Shown here: positions 6,530-13,524 of the stretch, in pieces
How the letters are laid out: every line of letters starts with the position of its first letter
Numbering within the stretch: the first letter of the stretch is position 1
Origin: Bacteroidota bacterium
Lineage (GTDB): Bacteria > Bacteroidota > Bacteroidia > NS11-12g > UBA9320
DNA length: 13,524 nt
Direction: 5' to 3'
Assembly: GCA_003484585.1 (NCBI GenBank)
Contig: DNBZ01000369.1
Coordinates: 1,988-15,511 of the forward strand
Made by a program: the position numbers and the translations under genes
Notes under the pieces: model-generated
The model's input: the letters and a program-made list of their open reading frames with translations, nothing else
What the model was told of the DNA's origin: nothing
Databases searched by the model: none

Positions 6530-7879
6530 ATGGAGTCTTTCGAAGAACTAAATATAAACCGCCAATTACTAAATGCCTTAGCTGATCTTGGTTTTGAAAA
6601 GCCTACACCTATACAGGAAGAAGCCTATCCTGTAGGCATGTCTGGCCAAAATATAGTAGGTATAGCACAAACAGGTACGGGTAAAACCTTAGCTTATATG
6701 CTTCCTATCTTGCATCAGCTTAAATATTCTAAAGACTACAAACCGCGTGTAATCATACTCGTACCTACTAGAGAACTGGTAGTACAAGTGGTAGAACAGA
6801 TAGAACTTTTTACCAAATACATGAGCACAAGAGTGCTAGGTGTGTATGGCGGTGTCAATATAAAAACTCAGATGGGTGCACTTACCCAAGGACAAGATAT
6901 AGTGGTAGGAACTCCAGGAAGGCTGTACGACCTGGCCGTAAATCGCTCCCTCCTACTCCAAGACGTAAAAAAACTAGTAATAGACGAAGTAGATGTGATG
7001 CTAGACTTAGGTTTCCGTTTTCAGCTTAACAACATATTTGAGCTACTTCCCGATAAACGTCAAAACATTATGTTTTCGGCTACTATGACCGAGGATGTGG
7101 AGATACTCATCAATGAGAATTTCATAAAACCAGAGTTTATCGCCATAGCACTGAGTGGTACTCCGCTAGACAATATTTACCAGAGTTGTTACCCTGTAGC
7201 TAACTTCTATACCAAAGTGAACTTACTAGGCCACCTACTCCAAGATAAAGAGACGTACCAAAAAATATTAATATTTATTGATAGCAAGAAAAATGCAGAC
7301 CGCCTCTACGAAGCCATGGAGCCAGACTTTTGGAATGAATTACTAGTCATACATTCTAATAAAAGCCAAAATAACAGGATGGCTGCCATAGAACGATTTA
7401 ATGACAACAATGCACGCATACTGATAGCCACAGACGTAATAGCTCGTGGTCTAGATTTAGACGACATCACACACGTAATCAATTTTGACACTCCTAAATT
7501 TCCAGAAAACTACATGCACCGTATCGGGCGTACGGGTAGAGCTGAAAAAATGGGTCACTCTATTCTCTTTTATACAGAAGGAGAAGAGGATTGGAAAAAA
7601 GAAATCGAGAAAATGATGGAGTATGATATTCCTCAATTAGAGTTTCCTAACGAAGTAAAAGTAAGCAAGCAACTAACGCTAGACGAGCAGCCTCGTATCA
7701 TAGAAAAGAACCCACACAAGAAGAAAACGCATATTGCGGGTCCATCGTTTCACGATAAAAAGGACAAGAATAAAAAGGACTACAATTTAGGAGGAGGTCA
7801 AAAAATTAAGATTAAAAAGGCTAAAAAATATAAGAACCCTATATCTAGAGGACAAAAACCTAAGGGCAAAGAAAAATAG
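6530..7879 (+). CDS. DEAD-box family ATP-dependent RNA helicase (motif II DEVD)
   Basis: ATP-dependent RNA unwinding or remodelling, likely in ribosome assembly, mRNA decay or cold adaptation. The 449-residue protein has all superfamily 2 motifs in order: Q motif FEKPTPIQ (22-29), Walker A AQTGTGKT (46-53), PTREL (79-83), TPGR (128-131), motif II DEVD (152-155), SAT (183-185), motif IV LIFIDSKKNADRLYE, motif V ATDVIARGLD (300-309) and motif VI HRIGRTGR (330-337). Motif II has valine for alanine, but both acidic residues needed for Mg-ATP are kept, so the enzyme should be active. The last 70 or so residues are very lysine-rich and low in complexity, as in many helicases that use a basic tail for RNA contact. 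A cold-shock protein gene follows in the same direction, with its own promoter box. Confidence 0.95.
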   Translation: MESFEELNINRQLLNALADLGFEKPTPIQEEAYPVGMSGQNIVGIAQTGTGKTLAYMLPILHQLKYSKDYKPRVIILVPTRELVVQVVEQIELFTKYMSTRVLGVYGGVNIKTQMGALTQGQDIVVGTPGRLYDLAVNRSLLLQDVKKLVIDEVDVMLDLGFRFQLNNIFELLPDKRQNIMFSATMTEDVEILINENFIKPEFIAIALSGTPLDNIYQSCYPVANFYTKVNLLGHLLQDKETYQKILIFIDSKKNADRLYEAMEPDFWNELLVIHSNKSQNNRMAAIERFNDNNARILIATDVIARGLDLDDITHVINFDTPKFPENYMHRIGRTGRAEKMGHSILFYTEGEEDWKKEIEKMMEYDIPQLEFPNEVKVSKQLTLDEQPRIIEKNPHKKKTHIAGPSFHDKKDKNKKDYNLGGGQKIKIKKAKKYKNPISRGQKPKGKEK

Positions 7880-7923
7880 CTAAACGACTGAATGTCAAAT
7901 TTTTGAACTCAATTTAATTTAAA

Positions 7924-7938
7924 GTTTCACCCTGAAAC
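7924..7938. terminator. Short hairpin between helicase and csp
   Basis: GTTTCA and TGAAAC form a 6-bp stem around CCC, 45 bases after the helicase stop. There is no T-run on the plus strand, so its role as a terminator is uncertain. Confidence 0.3.
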
Positions 7939-7994
7939 GAAATACTTACTTAGATTCTTTAATAAATAATAGCACCAATGTGATAGAATCCGAT

Positions 7995-8002
7995 TACCTT
8001 TG
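7995..8002 (+). promoter_or_regulatory. csp -7 box (TACCTTTG)
   Basis: Exact TAnnTTTG match followed by C, 21 bases before the ATG at 8024. No clear -33 TTG is seen. The short predicted leader leaves little room for the long structured cold-shock leader known from enteric bacteria. Confidence 0.5.
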
Positions 8003-8023
8003 CACTTTAACTTATATAACACA

Positions 8024-8215
8024 ATGAATAAAGGAACAGTAAAATTCTTCAACGATGAAAAAGGCTTCGGTTTTATCACACCAGAAGATGGAAGTAAAGA
8101 CGTATTTGTACACAAAACAGGTACAAGAACTAGAATCAACGAGGGAGACCAAGTAAGCTACGATGTAGAAGACGGTCAAAAAGGCCCAAGTGCAGTAAAT
8201 GTAAACTTAGTATAA
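8024..8215 (+). CDS. cspA: CspA-type cold-shock protein
   Basis: Single-stranded nucleic-acid-binding OB-fold protein acting as an RNA chaperone. The 63 residues are a bare cold-shock domain: [18 protein letters not shown] carries the RNP1 motif KGFGFI (13-18), and VFVH (27-30) is RNP2. The aromatic residues that stack on bases are intact. The ATG at 8024 is chosen over an in-frame TTG at 8000 because the domain begins exactly there and the TTG lies inside the promoter box. It follows an RNA helicase gene, a pairing that fits a shared role in keeping RNA unstructured. It has its own promoter box and a strong terminator (8243-8270), so it is probably monocistronic. The sequence does not show whether it is cold-induced or constitutive. 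Confidence 0.95.
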   Translation: MNKGTVKFFNDEKGFGFITPEDGSKDVFVHKTGTRTRINEGDQVSYDVEDGQKGPSAVNVNLV

Positions 8216-8242
8216 TCATTTACTAATAAAATTTTACAATTT

Positions 8243-8270
8243 AAAGTCTCGCTTCGGCGGGACTTTTTTT
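8243..8270 (+). terminator. Rho-independent terminator of csp
   Basis: A 10-bp stem AAAGTCTCGC / GCGGGACTTT, with one G-T wobble, closes on a TTCG tetraloop and runs into seven T residues. It begins 27 bases after the csp stop and is a textbook intrinsic terminator. Confidence 0.93.
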
Positions 8271-8275
8271 ATGGT

Positions 8276-8283
8276 TAAATTTG
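8276..8283 (+). promoter_or_regulatory. -7 box of the VF530-led operon (TAAATTTG)
   Basis: Exact TAnnTTTG match lying 7 bases before the GTG start at 8291 and directly behind the csp terminator. It is identical to the box at 8-15. The expected -33 position falls inside the csp terminator, with no TTG. The transcript would be nearly leaderless. Confidence 0.4.
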
Positions 8284-8290
8284 AACTCTA

Positions 8291-8539
8291 GTGAAAAGAA
8301 ACGAAGGCAACGAAGAAGAACAACTCAACAACCCTCTGCACGGCATGAAGCTCAAAGAGGTGCTCGAGTTTTTAGTTTCCTACTATGGATGGGAAGGCTT
8401 AGGCGACCGTATAGCCATCAACTGCTTCCTGAGCAACCCAAGTATGGGCAGTAGTCTCAAATTTCTGAGACGCACCCCGTGGGCCAGAGAGAAAGTAGAG
8501 AAACTCTATGTAGCAAGCGTTCCAGATTTTAAAAAGTAA
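8291..8539 (+). CDS. VF530-type (DUF2132) DNA-binding protein
   Basis: A short 82-residue protein matching the VF530/DUF2132 family, whose Vibrio member has a solved small helical fold and is reported as DNA-binding. The core at about 14-73 has the family hallmarks NPLHGMKLKEVLEFLV, YYGWEGLG, INCFLSNPS, SSLKFLRRTPWAREKVE and LYV. The start is a GTG; there is no ATG in frame before the conserved core except internal M19, and the acidic NEEEQ lead is normal for such proteins. The gene begins right after the csp terminator and its stop overlaps the next ATG in TAATG, so it heads a three-gene unit. The cellular role of the family is not established. Confidence 0.88.
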   Translation: MKRNEGNEEEQLNNPLHGMKLKEVLEFLVSYYGWEGLGDRIAINCFLSNPSMGSSLKFLRRTPWAREKVEKLYVASVPDFKK

Positions 8540-9072
8540 TGGCTTCTGTTTTTGGACATAGCTTGGCAGCTGTAGCACTGGGGAAATCATTTACCAAAGA
8601 AATACGCAATCCTAAGTTTTGGATACTGGGAATTATATGTTCTATAGCTCCAGATGCAGATGTATTGGGTTTCAAATTAGGTATACCCTACGATTCATTT
8701 TGGGGACACCGCGGATTTACTCACTCATTCTTCTTTGCTCTACTATTTGGAGCTACTATTACCTTTCTCTTTTACAAAACCAAAAGACCCGTACTCACAC
8801 TCTACTTTGCTCTGTGTACCGCATCCCATTCTTTGCTAGATGCTATGACCACCGGTGGGCTAGGAGTTGCATTCTTTTCACCCTTCGAAAATTCAAGATA
8901 CTTTTTACCTTGTCGACCTATCAAAGTTTCCCCTATGGGATTCCAAAAATTCTTTAGTGAATGGGGATTAGAGGTTATCAAAAGTGAAATTATTTGGATT
9001 GGGATTCCTCTTTTAGTACTACTACTCTCTATATCAATTTGGAAGAAATATTTTAAAAATCTTAGAGGATGA
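8539..9072 (+). CDS. YdjM-like membrane-bound metal-dependent hydrolase
   Basis: A 177-residue inner-membrane protein of the YdjM family (Pfam LexA-binding, membrane-bound predicted hydrolase). Diagnostic motifs are PDAD (38-41), HRGFTHS (57-63) and HSLLDAMTTGG (97-107), whose His and Asp residues would bind metal at the membrane face. Hydrophobic segments lie at about 26-37, 64-80, 86-103 and 151-168. The ATG overlaps the VF530 stop by one base and the TGA overlaps the next ATG in ATGA, so it is the middle gene of a translationally coupled trio. In E. coli ydjM is LexA-controlled, but I see no LexA box here. The substrate is unknown for the family. Confidence 0.9.
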   Translation: MASVFGHSLAAVALGKSFTKEIRNPKFWILGIICSIAPDADVLGFKLGIPYDSFWGHRGFTHSFFFALLFGATITFLFYKTKRPVLTLYFALCTASHSLLDAMTTGGLGVAFFSPFENSRYFLPCRPIKVSPMGFQKFFSEWGLEVIKSEIIWIGIPLLVLLLSISIWKKYFKNLRG

Positions 9073-9542
9073 AAGCCGTACCCATTACTCGAATAAAAAA
9101 AGAGCTGCAGCATCTAAGTCAGGAGGAGCTTGTGGAGATCGTATTGCGTGTAGGCAAATACAAGGTAGAGAACAAAGAATTCCTGACCTATCTCCTTTTC
9201 GAAGCTAGCGACGAAGATGGCTATATAGATGTAGTAAAAGAGTATATAAATGAGCAGTTTGAGTATATCAATCAGCAGAACTATTATTTCATAAAAAAGA
9301 GCGTTCGTAAGATTCTACGTACTATTAAGAAGTATGTTAAGTTTTCTAAGAAGCCAGAAACTGAAGCTGCTCTGCTTATTCATTTTTGCAGAAAGCTAAA
9401 GAAAATGGAACCGTCCTATATCAACAATACCGTACTTACCAATATGTTTGATAGGCAACTAGGACTAGCAGAAAAAACTATTGAGAAGATGCACGAGGAT
9501 CTGCAGTATGATTATAAGCTCGAGATAGAAGAGTTGTTCTAA
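9069..9542 (+). CDS. Small charged helical protein (possibly DUF6155)
   Basis: A 157-residue soluble, lysine- and glutamate-rich protein predicted to be almost all helix, with no signal peptide or membrane segment. The opening (IKKELQHLSQEELVEIVLRV) and KVENKEFLTYLLFEAS recall a Bacteroidota domain of unknown function that I believe is DUF6155. That name is from memory and needs a profile search. No catalytic motif is visible. It overlaps the YdjM-like gene by four bases (ATGA) and ends the operon, 28 bases short of the convergent antiporter gene. Co-transcription with a DNA-binding protein and a membrane hydrolase suggests a shared process, but none can be named. Confidence 0.75.
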   Translation: MKAVPITRIKKELQHLSQEELVEIVLRVGKYKVENKEFLTYLLFEASDEDGYIDVVKEYINEQFEYINQQNYYFIKKSVRKILRTIKKYVKFSKKPETEAALLIHFCRKLKKMEPSYINNTVLTNMFDRQLGLAEKTIEKMHEDLQYDYKLEIEELF

Positions 9543-9570
9543 TCAGTCTAAAAACTAGTTCAGAGCATCC

Positions 9571-11007
9571 TTAAGATTTGACCTCTTTTAGCTGTGCTAT
9601 CTTTATTTTAAAAGCTGCGAATATCAAGGTCATAAAAGGACTGAGATAGTTGAAAATAGCATACGCAAAATATTCGCTTACTCCTACACCAAGCACGCCA
9701 CTTTGGTAGGCCCCACAGGTATTCCAAGGGATAAGTGCCGAGGTCACAGTCCCACTATCTTCTAGCGTTCTACTGAGATTCTCAGGAGCTAGTCCCTTGT
9801 CTTTATAGGCTTTTTCGAACATTTTTCCAGGCACCACTATCGCTAGATATTGATCACTAGCGGTCACATTCAAAGCTAAGCAACTAGCCACTGTACTTGC
9901 AAATAAGCCAAACACAGAATTAGCTAAACTCAATAAGGCTTGACTTATTCTACTCAATGCTCCTATAGCCTCCATCACTCCACCAAACACCATAGCACAT
10001 ATAATGAGCCAAACGGTGCCGAGCATTCCACTCATACCTCCTGAGCTAAATAAATCATTGAGCGAAGCATTACTCGTTTCTACATCAATACCTGTAGTAA
10101 TGGCAGACATGAGTTGCTTGTAGATACTATTGGCACTTCCAGAAACTAAGTCTGGCTGAAAACCAATAGCGGCAATACAACCTAATAGAGTACCAGCCAA
10201 AAGTGCGATAAGTGGCTGTACTTTTAGCACTATGAGACCTATCACAGCTAGGGGAACTACAAACAGCCAAGGCGTGATAGTAAACTTCTCTGTAATAGCC
10301 GCAAGCAAGACCTCTGTGCCTTGTACCTCGCCAACTTCATAGGTGAAACTAAATATAGAAAACACTATCAAGGTGATAACGATAGTAGGCACCGTAGTAT
10401 ACGCCATGTATTTTATATGTGTAAATAACTTAGTCCCCGCCATAGCAGCAGCCAAGTTGGTAGTATCACTCAGCGGACTCATCTTGTCTCCGAAATACGC
10501 TCCGCTAATGACTGCTCCTGCCACCATGCCAGCAGGTAAACCTATAGCCTTGCCTATGGCCACTAAGGCTATACCAATAGTAGCACTAGTAGTCCACGAG
10601 CTTCCTGTAGCCACAGATATCAAGGCACTTATAACCACTGCCGTAGGTAAAAATATCGTTGGGTTGATCAGTTTAATCCCATAAAAAATCATAGCCGGGA
10701 TAATACCGCTAATGAGCCAAGCTGCAGCCAAAGAACCCACTAAGAGTAGTATGAGTATAGCACCACTTACCGATTTTAGATTACTCCCTACATTCTCCAT
10801 CATAGTATCAAAACTCACTTTGTTAAAATGACCCACTATTACTGCAACTGCAGCCCCTAAGAGTAGTACAAATTGATTGCTCCCGCTAATGGCATCATCT
10901 TGAAATACAAATACATTATAGGCAAGCATAGCTACTAGAGCGAAGACGGGAATCAAGGCTTCCCATATATTGAGTTCTTTGTTTTTAACTAGTTTAGGTT
11001 CTGACAT
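9571..11007 (-). CDS. nhaC: NhaC-family Na+/H+ antiporter
   Basis: Inner-membrane secondary transporter exchanging Na+ for H+, giving pH and salt homeostasis. Some family members exchange malate/lactate instead. The 478 residues fit the family (about 450-490) and form about 11-12 hydrophobic helices. Hallmarks are TGSSWTTSATIG (134-145), SGAYFGDKMSPLSDTTNLA (168-186) and DSGTVTSALIPWNTCGAY (417-434); the paired polar breaks are the two halves of the inverted-repeat transport core. The ATG at 11007 follows a TTTCTTTG box (minus strand, 11023-11016) only 8 bases upstream, one mismatch from TAnnTTTG. It converges on the plus-strand operon, with 28 bases between stops and no obvious shared terminator. 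Function as Na+/H+ exchange is inferred from the family. Confidence 0.93.
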   Translation of the reverse strand: MSEPKLVKNKELNIWEALIPVFALVAMLAYNVFVFQDDAISGSNQFVLLLGAAVAVIVGHFNKVSFDTMMENVGSNLKSVSGAILILLLVGSLAAAWLISGIIPAMIFYGIKLINPTIFLPTAVVISALISVATGSSWTTSATIGIALVAIGKAIGLPAGMVAGAVISGAYFGDKMSPLSDTTNLAAAMAGTKLFTHIKYMAYTTVPTIVITLIVFSIFSFTYEVGEVQGTEVLLAAITEKFTITPWLFVVPLAVIGLIVLKVQPLIALLAGTLLGCIAAIGFQPDLVSGSANSIYKQLMSAITTGIDVETSNASLNDLFSSGGMSGMLGTVWLIICAMVFGGVMEAIGALSRISQALLSLANSVFGLFASTVASCLALNVTASDQYLAIVVPGKMFEKAYKDKGLAPENLSRTLEDSGTVTSALIPWNTCGAYQSGVLGVGVSEYFAYAIFNYLSPFMTLIFAAFKIKIAQLKEVKS

Positions 11008-11015
11008 TGGTTTGC

Positions 11016-11023
11016 CAAAGAAA
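11016..11023 (-). promoter_or_regulatory. Candidate nhaC -7 box (TTTCTTTG)
   Basis: Read on the minus strand, TTTCTTTG differs from TAnnTTTG only at the second base and lies 8 bases before the nhaC ATG. No -33 TTG is seen at the right spacing. Confidence 0.3.
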
Positions 11024-11340
11024 GTTAAAAATTAGATAGTAGTCCGTAAAGTAGAGCATTATGATTTGGGAGCCAGCTCCAAGAGAATAAAAAAATCTTA
11101 TTTTTGAGCAAAGTGAGACTCATAAGTCAGATGACACAAGATATAGAAAATACAGAACTGAAGCATTCTTGTTATCAATGCTTACTAGGAACTTAAATCT
11201 ACTATATAACACTCATACATCGGTATACCTAGCTCTCTATGGAGCGAAGAAAATATTGCTAGATTAGTAATACTAACTAAGGTTTAGTGGCTTTATAGAT
11301 TTGCAAATTTGTCAGTATTTTCTATTTGGCTTGTTTCTTG

Positions 11341-11348
11341 TAACCTTG
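11341..11348 (+). promoter_or_regulatory. -7 box of the YvlD-like gene (TAACCTTG)
   Basis: One mismatch from TAnnTTTG, followed by C, 13 bases before the ATG at 11362. TTTG at 11325-11328 is too close to be the -33 element. Confidence 0.4.
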
Positions 11349-11361
11349 CAATTAATAAATC

Positions 11362-11775
11362 ATGAAGAAAATTTTAAAATTTTTGGCTCTGGGAGGTGTA
11401 ATTTTACTCTGCGGCCAGTACTTAGACGGAGTCACAATATCTGGAGGTTATAAATACGCACTTATAGCAGCTATTGTTTTGGCTCTAGTAAACTCGCTAG
11501 TTAGACCTATTCTATCAGTACTCACGTTTCCAGTTACAGTGTTTACTTTTGGGCTATTTAGCTTTGTTATAACTGCTCTTATGGTTATGTTAATGGATTA
11601 CTTTATAGGTCACGTAGAGATTGCCTCCTTTTGGTGGGCATTGGTCTTTGGGCTTATTGTATCCTTTGCTGGGTCACTTATAGACAAGGTACTCAATAAC
11701 GAAAAAAGGCGTCCTGTACAACAACGGGAACAAAAAGAAAGCAGCAAATTCACTAACTACGAAGAAGTAGATTAA
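11362..11775 (+). CDS. YvlD-like (phage holin 4_2 / DUF360) membrane protein
   Basis: A 137-residue protein with four membrane helices at about 4-22, 32-48, 54-80 and 88-110. The family signature LALVNSLVRPILSVLTFPVTVFTFGLF (in two pieces, 40-51 and 52-66) places it in the Pfam phage_holin_4_2 / YvlD group. Despite the Pfam name, chromosomal members are ordinary membrane proteins of unknown function, sometimes tied to envelope stress; nothing phage-like surrounds this one. It has a charged tail of about 25 residues (NNEKRRPVQQREQKESSK and an acidic end) that most short members lack. There is no Shine-Dalgarno site, and a near-consensus -7 box lies 13 bases upstream. It is monocistronic and ends at a strong bidirectional terminator. 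Confidence 0.9.
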   Translation: MKKILKFLALGGVILLCGQYLDGVTISGGYKYALIAAIVLALVNSLVRPILSVLTFPVTVFTFGLFSFVITALMVMLMDYFIGHVEIASFWWALVFGLIVSFAGSLIDKVLNNEKRRPVQQREQKESSKFTNYEEVD

Positions 11776-11795
11776 TCTCAAAATTAATACAAATA

Positions 11796-11829
11796 AAAAG
11801 CCCGCTTACCTTTTGGTAAGCGGGCTTTT
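11796..11829. terminator. Bidirectional 15-bp-stem terminator
   Basis: AAAAGCCCGCTTACC pairs perfectly with GGTAAGCGGGCTTTT around a TTTT loop. A-run and T-run flank both ends, so it works on either strand. It ends the YvlD-like gene on the plus strand and the PKD protein gene on the minus strand. Confidence 0.95.
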
Positions 11830-11850
11830 ATATGTTGGTTACTTATCTAA

Positions 11851-13524
11851 TTACTTAGATACTGTAATTCTCTTAGTTGCATAGAAATCTCCGTTCTTCA
11901 CTTGTACAAAATAGACTCCGTTAGCTACTGCTGACATATCTACATTGTAAGTTCCGTTTAGGTTATCTCTTACATCTACGCTTAGTACATTTCCAAGGAT
12001 ATCGCCAACTACTATCACTACATCTCCTGCATTTTCAACTGTTACATTGAATTTACCGTTTGATGGGTTTGGATATACATTGATCATATCATTGTTCTGA
12101 GTAAGTTCAGAAATTCCTGCTAGGTTGATTGTTACATCCTGACAGTCTCTGCTTTTACATACTCCTTTTTCTGTAGCTAAACATACTTCGAAAGTTCCGT
12201 TGTCTATGTTGTTATACGTATACGTAGGATCTTCTGTGATGTCTCTTGCTCCATCTCCAAATGTCCATCTATACTCATCGTTTCCAGCTGGACCATCTAA
12301 TTTGATAGTTCTTCCTTCTCTAGTAACTGTGAATGTAGCATCTGGTGCTTCGTTTACTTCTACTTGAACAATAATATCATCTGAACATCCGCCTGCTACT
12401 AATGCATTTAGCGTTACGCTATATACACCTGGAGAAGTATATGTGTGAGTAGGTGAGTGATCTGTACTTACTGGTGTGTTGTCACCAAAGTTCCAAGTAT
12501 AGCTTAAGTCACCCGCTGCTACTGTTGAAGAATTTATAAATACTGCTTTATCTCCTTCACATACATCTGTTGCTTCAAATCCTTTAGCTGTGAAACCTGC
12601 TACTGATTGTAGTACCACCTTTACTTCTTTAACTATTGAACTTGAACATCCGTTAAGATCTGCTACTGTTAAAGTAACTTTCTTAGCTCCTACTTTGCTG
12701 AATAAGTAACTTGGTTTTGACTGGCCAGCTGTTGCTTCACCATCAAAATCCCAAGAGTAAGAAGAATTACTTCCTCCGTTTGGTACTGATCCTGTAAATG
12801 CAAAGTCAATTGCTGTAAGGTTACACGCTTCTTTTCCATCATTCCAATTGAAATCAGCCTCTGGAGACTCATTCAATGTGATAGTTTGTGAAGTGCTGTT
12901 GGCACATCCAAATTCTGATGTAGCTGTTAATATAACTGTCTTAGTACCCGCTGTAGCAAATGCATATGCAGGATTTTCCTCTCTAGATATACCGCTTCCT
13001 GCGAAATCCCAAGAGAAACCCATATTAGCTCCATTTGCGATAGTAGATGTACTTGTAAACTCTACGTCTACGAAGTTACACTCACCTGCACTTGTGAAGT
13101 CAGCATCTGGCATCTCAAATTGGTATGCATTCTTAGTAAGCGATGCATTACATCCATTTGAACTAGCAGACAAAGTAATCTGTCTCTGACCTGGAGTAGC
13201 AAAAGTATAAGAAGGTGTAGAAGAAGTAGAAGTGTACTCTCCTGCAAAATCCCAAAAATAATCTATTGAACTTCCTGTTGGAGTAGATGTATTATCTAAT
13301 ACAGTAATAGGTGAACCTTCACAAGCATTTAATACTTTGAAATCTATTTCTGGTTTCGGAGTTACATTGATAGTACTACTATCGCTGTACTCAAACTTAG
13401 GATAAACTCCGTTTGCTACTGTCATTACTACATTAACATTAGCACCATACGTACTGTATTCCCAGAATCCATCTTTAATAGCAGAATTGTCATTAGTTAC
13501 AGCTGGATCTGGATCATCAAATTC
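11851..13524 (-). CDS. Secreted PKD-repeat protein with T9SS type A sorting domain (5' truncated)
   Basis: C-terminal part of a large extracellular protein. The frame stays open to the window edge (33 further codons before the Met at 13425), so the true start and signal peptide lie outside. Numbering from that Met, five PKD repeats follow: about 23-105, 106-187, 188-272, 273-358 and 359-434. Each has a core such as YFWDFAG, FSWDFAG, YSWDFDG, YTWNFGD or YRWTFGDG and a closing Y-F-PG-VTL strand. Repeats are cysteine-bearing, probably disulfide-linked. A type A sorting domain at about 446-524 begins INVYPNPSNGKFNV and ends GVYFVQVKNGDFYATKRITVSK in two close pieces; it directs export through the type IX system, after which it is cleaved. 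Likely a cell-surface adhesin or a carrier of an upstream enzymatic domain. Only the first three PKDs lack the usual GDG turn. Confidence 0.95.
   Translation of the reverse strand, partial: EFDDPDPAVTNDNSAIKDGFWEYSTYGANVNVVMTVANGVYPKFEYSDSSTINVTPKPEIDFKVLNACEGSPITVLDNTSTPTGSSIDYFWDFAGEYTSTSSTPSYTFATPGQRQITLSASSNGCNASLTKNAYQFEMPDADFTSAGECNFVDVEFTSTSTIANGANMGFSWDFAGSGISREENPAYAFATAGTKTVILTATSEFGCANSTSQTITLNESPEADFNWNDGKEACNLTAIDFAFTGSVPNGGSNSSYSWDFDGEATAGQSKPSYLFSKVGAKKVTLTVADLNGCSSSIVKEVKVVLQSVAGFTAKGFEATDVCEGDKAVFINSSTVAAGDLSYTWNFGDNTPVSTDHSPTHTYTSPGVYSVTLNALVAGGCSDDIIVQVEVNEAPDATFTVTREGRTIKLDGPAGNDEYRWTFGDGARDITEDPTYTYNNIDNGTFEVCLATEKGVCKSRDCQDVTINLAGISELTQNNDMINVYPNPSNGKFNVTVENAGDVVIVVGDILGNVLSVDVRDNLNGTYNVDMSAVANGVYFVQVKNGDFYATKRITVSK

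Larger units (their letters stand above)
11008..11361. other. Divergent gap between nhaC and the YvlD-like gene
   Basis: This 354-base gap contains the two candidate promoters. A bulged hairpin built on GGAGC/GCTCC lies at 11066-11082, and a 7-bp stem AAGCATT/AATGCTT around 9 bases at 11161-11183. I see no ORF with coding character and no recognised riboswitch. Ion-responsive control of nhaC could sit here, but nothing shows it. Confidence 0.45.

Noticed and set aside
8000..8023. Eight-codon N-terminal extension of the cold-shock protein
   Set aside because: The TTG lies in the TACCTTTG box and cold-shock domains start at MNKGTVKFF.
11161..11183. Hairpin upstream of the YvlD-like gene as a riboswitch
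   Set aside because: A single AT-rich 7-bp stem far from either start, without any recognised aptamer motif.
11362..11775. Phage holin reading of the YvlD-like protein
   Set aside because: The Pfam name is historical; no lysis or phage genes are nearby and the protein matches chromosomal YvlD relatives.

Overview
The window reads as chromosomal DNA of a low-GC Bacteroidota, most likely a Flavobacteriales member. The main support is a secreted PKD-repeat protein with a C-terminal type IX secretion (T9SS) type A sorting domain at the right edge. In addition, several genes carry a TAnnTTTG box (the Bacteroidota -7 promoter element, usually followed by C here) a few bases ahead of the start codon, Shine-Dalgarno sites are largely absent, and TTG and GTG starts are common. 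No tRNA, rRNA, CRISPR array, transposase or phage structural gene was recognised. The window is mostly housekeeping and core-accessory genes.

Layout: (1) 1-1960, plus strand: a TerB-like small protein whose stop overlaps the TTG start of a biotin carboxylase subunit (AccC type), closed by a strong hairpin at 2011-2042. (2) 2050-3710, minus strand: the accessory-looking part. A membrane protein of unknown function (2287-3057) lies between two ~85 bp imperfect direct repeats (2062-2146 and 3113-3197, about 85% identical by hand alignment). Upstream of it is a 4-TM small membrane protein (3320-3706) whose probable promoter holds a perfect 18-bp palindrome. (3) 4059-7879, plus strand: tex (S1-domain nucleic-acid-binding protein), a palindrome-rich gap, then a DEAD-box-family RNA helicase with a DEVD motif II. 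(4) 8024-8270: a CspA-type cold-shock protein with a textbook UUCG-loop terminator. (5) 8291-9542, plus strand: a tightly overlapping three-gene unit of a VF530-type DNA-binding protein, a YdjM-like membrane hydrolase and a small charged helical protein. (6) 9571-11007, minus strand: an NhaC-type Na+/H+ antiporter, convergent with the unit before it. (7) 11362-11775, plus strand: a YvlD-like membrane protein, sharing a bidirectional 15-bp-stem terminator with (8) 11851->13524, minus strand: the C-terminal part of the PKD/T9SS protein, truncated by the window edge.

Functional grouping: helicase and cold-shock protein side by side suggest RNA-structure handling, and tex may belong to the same theme. 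AccC belongs to acyl-CoA carboxylation. NhaC handles ion homeostasis. The only segment that looks acquired or rearranged is the repeat-flanked membrane gene at about 2050-3300. I see no complete, clearly novel multi-gene system. The best leads are that repeat-bounded unit, the palindromic operator at 3747-3764, and the very short leaders implied by the promoter boxes.
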